Shown here: piece by piece, positions 58,130-64,000 of the stretch
Position numbering within the stretch: position 1 is the first letter of the stretch
How the letters are laid out: each line of letters opens with the position of its first letter
Source: Prinsepia uniflora
Taxonomy: Eukaryota > Streptophyta > Magnoliopsida > Rosales > Rosaceae
Assembly: GCA_032719365.1 (NCBI GenBank)
Contig: CM064874.1
Location: 27,514,716-27,578,715, forward strand
Direction: 5' to 3'
Length of the DNA stretch: 64,000 nucleotides
Notes under the pieces: model-generated
The model's input: the letters and a program-made list of their open reading frames with translations, nothing else
Told to the model about the DNA's origin: nothing
Databases searched by the model: none
Program-made: the position numbers and the translations under genes

Positions 58130-58355
58130 TGACAGGACCCGACCCAAATCCCTCGGGATTAGCGTGGGACATGCCTGCTCCCGTCTGACACGAAGTGTAA
58201 CGACCCATCTCGAAAATTAGGATTAAGACGGTGATTAAGATTAGATTAGTGAGCTTAATCGGGGGGTCGTAGGTTACGATAAGGTCGTTAGCCTAGAATG
58301 ACGATTTTGCCCCTAGTTTGGGCAAAAAGTTGACTTTTAGTTCGAGCAGTCAATT

Positions 58356-60517
58356 AGGTTTTGACCGATGACCAGGACGTAGTTTAGGACGTCACGAATT
58401 TGTAGACAGGTGGCACGCACGATTCCGACATCTGAGGAGGAAGTTATGATGTTCGGAAGGTTGAGGGCACTTTCGTAATTTGGTTAAAATAGGGGGAAAA
58501 GTTGACTCTTCGTATGACCTAGTTTTGACACGTTGACCTATGAGGGTTAGCTAGATCTCGTCGTCCTGAGTTCGATGACGGGCGGCACGTATTCATCGGA
58601 CTTACGATGTGTGAGATACGGGTCTAGAAAGGTAGTGGCATAACGGTAATTTTGACTTAAAATGAGGGGTATTTTGGTCTTTGCACATGGGGATTTGTGT
58701 AACAGAGAGGGAAAATGGAGGGCTGAGATTGAGCCACTTGTGAGAAGGCTGAAGGGATGGTGACACGTGTAGGGGTTCTGGTTGGTTCTAGGGAACACGG
58801 TCGCAATTATTTGGGGTACCCGTGTGTGTTCATATGTGTTCTTCGAACTAGACAGAAACAGAGGGAGAGAGTTGGGAGAATTGGACGGTGGTGGTGTGTG
58901 TGTTGTGTGACTTGATGAGTGAAGAGTGATCAGAGATTGAGAGGGAGATAGTGAGAAGGTTGGGAGGTGAGGAATCAGTGTGTGGGTGAGTTGAGAGCCA
59001 CGGGAAAACCAGGGTGAAAAATCAGAGAAAAACAGGGAGGAATTGAGAGATCGTAGTGGTGGTGTGGCCGTGTACGGTGCAATTGGACTCGTGGTGGTGT
59101 CGTGAGGGGTGAGAGGAGTCGACTAGCCCCAACGGAGCTCGCGATGGCGACCGGAGGACAAGTAATTCCTCATCCCCATTAACTTGCTCTGTTTTGCCGT
59201 TTAGGTTCAGACGCCAAGTCGTGGCTTTAGGGGTTGAATCGAGGAGTCTAGTGAGGTCTAGGGAATTCAGTAGGGTCCTAGGTGTCTTCTGGTTGTGCAG
59301 CCGTGGCGGAGGAGTGCACGGCGGAGTCCAGAACGACGAAGACTACCCACCGTTCTCTGTTTTTCCGTTTTGTTTCAACCGTTGAGTCGTGAAGTATGGG
59401 ATTGAGTCGACGGTTTTGGTGAGTTGGGTGAGACTCAGTGAGGTTCTAGGAAGGGTTTAAGGTAGCCACTATGACGGGGGAAGACCTGGGTGGCCGGAGA
59501 AGAGAATAGGGGAAGAGTACGGGTTTCTGTTCAAGCTGGAGTCGACAGGTTTTAGGCCGTGTCGAGGTGTTTGAGTGAGGGGACTAGATTGCTGAGGATG
59601 GGACGATGAAGATGGTGATGAGAGGAGCCGTTTTGGTGCAGGTACGGCAGAGAACCGCTCACGCCGGTTCGATTTGCAGGAACTGTTTCCAACCGGGTCG
59701 GCTTGAGGTAGACGATGCACTGTAGCTGGCGCGTGAGGGCCACGCGCAACCACTTTGGGCGGCGCGTGGGGGCGCGTGCGGCGGCGGTTGAGGAGGTTTT
59801 CAACATAGTTTTTGGTCTAGGTGTTGTGACGAGTGTAATGGGATTGGTTTCGGGTTGTTCGGACGTCGATTCAAGATAGTTCCACAAGGGCGAAGGTTTA
59901 GGGTTCCGGTTCGTTATGTTTAGGACCCAGGGATTTTTGGGGAAAACTAGGTGGACTTTCATAGACGTGTTATTAATGTACTTTGGCGGTTGCTGACATG
60001 ATCGGTACTTCCCGAGGAAGCAGAGGAACGTACGAGACGTTCGGGACGCGATTGAGGGCTTGGTACTATGAGTGGACCCCTTCTCTAAACTTAAGCATGC
60101 ATAACTGTTTTTCTATAATTGTTTTATGGTTTTACATGTGATTTCATAATCGTTGAATATGTGATGTTAGTTTTACATAACTGCACGGTTTTCGAGGGAA
60201 TTACGATATTTGGCACATTTTACGAGAAATGTCGATTTCTGAGTATAATACCATGTTTTGGGGATTTCAAATGATTAATGAATTTCAATGATTATAAAGG
60301 GATTTTGGAACATGATTTCGATGATCAAGGGTTTTCGGTTTTAGAATCGGATTTCGGTAACGGGATTTGATTTTAAAGTTGAAAAGTGGATTTTCGGATT
60401 TGGGTTCGGAATGACGGTTCTGGATGCCAGAAGGACATCAGACCAGTGATTTCGGATTCAGGTTGGATATGGCTTTAGAATGGTTTTCAAATGGTTTTGT
60501 ATTGGATTTGTTGGATT
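58356..60517 (+). repeat. Tandem duplication, copy A (2162 bp)
   Basis: Starts AGGTTTTGACCGATGACC. Recurs 2162 bp further on with scattered differences. Confidence 0.93.
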
Positions 60518-62679
60518 AGGCTTTGACCGATGACCATGATGTAGTTTAGGACGTCACGAATTCGTAGACAAGTGGCACGCCCGATTCCGACATCCGAGGA
60601 GAAAGTTATGATGTTCGGAAGGTTGAGGGCGCTTTCGTAATTTGGTTGAAATAGGGGGAAAAGTTGACTCTTCGTATGACCGAGTTTTGACACGTTGACC
60701 TAGGAGGGTTAGCTAGATCTCGTCGTCCTGAGTTCGATGACGGGCAACACGTATTCATCGGACTTACGATGTGTGAGATACGGGTCTAGAAAGGTAGTGG
60801 CACAACGGTAATTTTGACTTAAAATGAGGGATATTTTGGTCTTTGCACATGGGGATTTGTGCAACAGAGAGGGAAAATGGAGGGCTGAGATTGAGCCACT
60901 TGTGAGAAGGCTGAAGGGATGGTGACACGTGTAGGGGTTCTGGTTGGTTCTAGGGAACACGGTCGCAATTATTTGGGGTACCCGTGTGTGTTCATGTGTG
61001 TTCTTCGAACTAGACAGAAACAGAGGGAGAGAGTTGGGAGAATTGGACGGTGGTGGTGTGTGTGTTGTGTGACTTGATGAGTGAAGAGTGATCAGAGATT
61101 GAGAGGGAGATAGTGAGAAGGTTGGGAGGTGAGGAATCAGTGTGTGGGTGAGTTGAGAGCCACGGGAAAACCAGGGGGAAAAATCAGAGAAAAACAGGGA
61201 GGAATTGAGAGATCGTGGTGGTGGTGTGGCCGTGTACGGTGCAATTGGACTCGTGGTGGTGTCGTGAGGGGTGAGAGGAGTCGACTAGCCCCAGCGGAGC
61301 TCGCGACGGCGACTGGAGGACAGGTAATTCCTCATCCCCATTAATTTGCTCTGTTTTGCCGTTTAGGTTCAGACGCCAAGTCGTGGCTTTAGGGGTTGAA
61401 TCGAGGAGTCTAGTGAGGTCTAGGGAATTCAGTAGGGTCCTAGGTGTCTTCTGGTTGTGCAGCCGTGGCGGAGGAGTGTACGGCGGAGTCCAGAACGACG
61501 AAGAGTACCCGTCGTTCTCTGTTTTTCCGTTTTGTTTCAACCGTTGAGTCGTGAAGTCTGGGATTGAGTCGACAGTTTTGGTGAGTTGGGTGAGACTCAG
61601 TGAGGTTCTAGGAAGGGTTTAAGGTAGCCACTATGACGGGGGAAGACCTGGGTGGCCGGATAAGAGAACAGGGGAAGAGTACGAGTTTCTGTTCGAGCTG
61701 GAGTCGACAGGTTTTAGGCCGTGTCGAGGTGTTTGAGTGAGGGGACTAGATTGCTGAGGATGGGACGATGAAGATGGTGAAGAGAGGAGCCGTTTTGGTG
61801 CAGATACGGCAGAGAACCGCTCACGCCGGTTCGATTTGCAGGAACTGTTTCGAACCGGGTCGGCTTGAGGTAGACGATGCACTGTAGCTGGCGCGTGAGG
61901 GCCACACGCAGCCACTTTGGGCGGCGCGTGGGGGCGCGTGCGGCGACGGTTGAGGAAGTTTTCAACATAGTTTTTGGTCTAGGTGTTGTGACGAGTCTAA
62001 TGGGATTGGTTTCGGGTTGTTCGGACGTCGATTCAAGATAGTTCCGCTAGGGCGAAGGTTTAGGGTTCCGGTTCGTTATGTTTAGGACCCAGGGATTTTT
62101 GGGGAAAACTAGGTGGACTTTCGTAGACGTGTTATTAACGTACTTTGGCGGTTGTTGACATGATTGGTACTTCCCGAGGAAGCAGAGGAACGTACGAGAT
62201 GTTCGGGACGCGATTGAGGGCTTGGTACTGTGAGTGGACCCCTTCTCTAAACTTAAGCATGCATAACTGTTTTTCTATAATTGTTTTATGGTTTTACATG
62301 TGATTTTATAATCGTTGAATATATGATGTTAGTTTTACATAACTACACGGTTTTCGAGGGAATTACGATATTTGGCACCTTTTACGAGAAATGTCGATTT
62401 CTGAGTATAATGCCATGTTTTGGGGATTTTCAAATGATTAATGATTTTCAATGATTATAAAGGGATTCTGGAACATGATTTCGATGATCAAGGGTTTTCG
62501 GTTTTAGAATCGGATTTCGGTAACGGGATTTGATTTTAATGTTGAAAAGTGGATTTCCGGATTTGGGTTCGGAATTACGGTTCTGGATGCCGGAAGGGCA
62601 TCAGTCCAGTGATTTCGGATTCAGGTTTGGATATGGCTTTAGAATGGTTTTCAAATGGTTTTGGATTGGATTTTCTGGA
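60518..62679 (+). repeat. Tandem duplication, copy B (about 2162 bp)
   Basis: Starts AGGCTTTGACCGATGACC. Small indels place its end within a few bases of 62679. Duplicated ORFs (for example 59194/61356 and 58547/60709) are offset by exactly 2162 bp and are by-products. Confidence 0.92.
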
Positions 62680-62689
62680 TCTGGTTATT

Positions 62690-62890
62690 GGGTTTAAAGA
62701 CCCGGATATTGATTGACGGGGGACGGGCCCGGATTGGGTTTAAAGACCCAGATTGAGTTTAAAGACTCGGGAGTTTAAAGACTCAGATATATTGATATTT
62801 CCCCCGTAGGCCTGTTGAGTTTAAAGACCCGGATATTATTGAGGCCTGGATTGAGTTTAAAGACTCTGGAGTTTAAAGACTCAGATAGGT
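62690..62890. repeat. GTTTAAAGACCCGGA tandem units near the LTR end
   Basis: GGGTTTAAAGACCC and GAGTTTAAAGACTC units recur about seven times at irregular spacing. Each is a near-palindrome. Same LTR position as the GGGC...GCCC arrays in related copies. Confidence 0.75.
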
Positions 62891-64000
62891 CCAGCAGGTT
62901 TGATCGGATAATGATGACTTGATATTCATGGTTTATGATACGGTTTTATGATGCTTATGCTATGATTTCTAAAACTGTGTTTTATAGTGTTTCTGTTTAT
63001 GATGAGGCTTATTTGAACTATAACTGCATTAATAACTGGGTTATGCATGTGGTTTCAAAACGGAGGGCCAAACCCGTTTTTTTATAAATAGTTTTGGAAA
63101 CTTTTCTTTTATTTATGGTCCACTCACACTTTTCTGGTTTTAAATTACCCTCCAGGTCGTGGAGCTAGAGCGGGGTTTCAGCGTCGAGGCAGCGTTTGAG
63201 GCATAGAAGTCGCGAAAGGGATCCCGGAGTGTTGTAAAGTTTTCCGTGTGCGTGTTTATAGTTACTAGTTTTCTGTCTGTTGTATTCAGAACTATGCTCT
63301 GTAAAACTCTCCTTCAGGATGTGTTATAATTTCTCCTGCGTCTAACTGTGTAGTTTGGCAGTTTATCGTGAGTTTACTTTGGTTATGTTTCGGGTTGTCA
63401 GACGGGAGCAGGATTTACCTCGGGTTTTGGGGTGAAACTGGGGTGGGTCCTGACACGAAGTGTCAGACCAGGGATATTTTCGTCCTTTGCCCACCCGGGG
63501 CTATCAGAGTACGCCAGGATCCAAAGGAGGAATGTGATATCTCGTCTCTGCTACAGCCGCATCCGCGATCAACCTGAAGGGCATTCAAAATACAAAAGTT
63601 GTGAGTAGACAAAACAAATATTTTATAAAAACATTTTCACAAAAGACCTTTATGCCCTTCATTAAAAACATATGCATGCATTCAAAAACCATTTCTAGGG
63701 TTCATGCCCGGTTCCCATAAACCGTCATGAACCATCAAACCATTTGGGCCTGAGCCCGAAATAAGTCAAACAACACATGGGACCTTCGCCTAAACCAAAA
63801 TATGTGGGAACTCGTCCCAAAACCACCTCATATGGGTCTCAGCCCAAAACCAATATGCGTGGGTCTCAGCCCAATGCCATCTCAGTGAAATCTCATACAC
63901 ATATACATATATACATATATAACTCATCCTAGGCACATCCGGAGAAGATGCCAACTCAGGACATACAACCCCTAGGGAACACATCCCCGATATAGTCACG

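Larger units (their letters stand above)
58196..63455 (+). mobile_element. Solo LTR with internal tandem duplication, 5260 bp
   Basis: Flanked by CGAAG (58191-58195 and 63456-63460). Starts TGTAACGACCCATCTCG and ends GGGTGGGTCCTGACA. No PBS, purine tract or coding region inside. A 2162-bp segment is present twice in tandem; without one copy the LTR is 3098 bp, in line with the 2944- and 3187-bp copies elsewhere in the window. Confidence 0.92.
58130..64000 (-). mobile_element. Tekay-type LTR, minus orientation, split by a solo LTR and running off the window
   Basis: 58130-58195 (TGACAGGACCCGACCC ... GTCTGACACGAAG) continues at 63461 with TGTCAGACCAGGGATA, CAGAGTACGCCAGGATCC and CAACCTGAAGGGCATTC. 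It lies inside the LTR at 57251, which is in the opposite orientation. Confidence 0.85.

Noticed and set aside
59194..61547. Repeated ORF pairs (59194/61356, 59469/61631, 58547/60709) as a tandem gene family
   Set aside because: They lie inside a tandemly duplicated LTR, overlap on both strands and show no domains; by-products of the duplication.

Overview
This is a nuclear plant window, almost certainly from a eudicot (my inference). It holds two ordinary plant genes with eudicot-like protein sequences and a dense layer of plant retrotransposons. The clearest gene is a three-exon B-box zinc-finger gene on the minus strand (2576-5146), close to Arabidopsis BBX24/BBX25 (STO/STH). The second is an intronless secreted matrix metalloproteinase on the plus strand (48395-49363). 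Nearly everything else is transposable-element DNA, in many layers.

Layout. 1-761: 3' relic of a LINE-type reverse transcriptase gene (RNase H). 762-7379: BBX gene and flanks. 7380-14844: LTR / non-coding interior / truncated LTR, a LARD-like non-autonomous Ty3-gypsy element read on the minus strand. 14845-25523: decayed minus-strand Tekay-like chromovirus whose RT is split by another non-autonomous LTR element (16926-20577, TSD ATCAA). 25524-29348: intergenic DNA with an old gag relic. 29349-30143: hAT-type MITE (TSD CCTTTGAG). 30163-47334: plus-strand Tat-lineage gypsy element (TSD GCTTT). It has a second RNase H and an antisense coiled-coil ORF. A solo LTR sits in its left LTR (30194-33137, TSD CTAGC) and a young Ty1-copia element in its right LTR (41427-47191, TSD CCCCT). 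47340-51335: metalloproteinase gene and flanks. 51336-52349: gag relic split by a second hAT MITE (51733-52264, TSD GTTTTAAC). 52350-64000: overlapping, mostly solo, Tekay-type LTRs, with a cluster of 5S-rRNA-like Cassandra TRIM sequences (56305-57250) and a 5.26-kb solo LTR made long by a 2.16-kb internal tandem duplication (58196-63455, TSD CGAAG).

By my count about ten copies of one long-LTR lineage (ends TGTAA[CT]GACCC...GGGTC[GCT]TG[AT]CA in either orientation) cover about 20 kb, close to a third of the window. Seven insertions have boundaries fixed by exact target-site duplications, so the nesting order can be read directly. No tRNA gene, rRNA gene, CRISPR array or bacterial-type feature was found. 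The genes do not form a pathway: BBX24-like proteins act in light signalling and the MMP acts at the cell surface.
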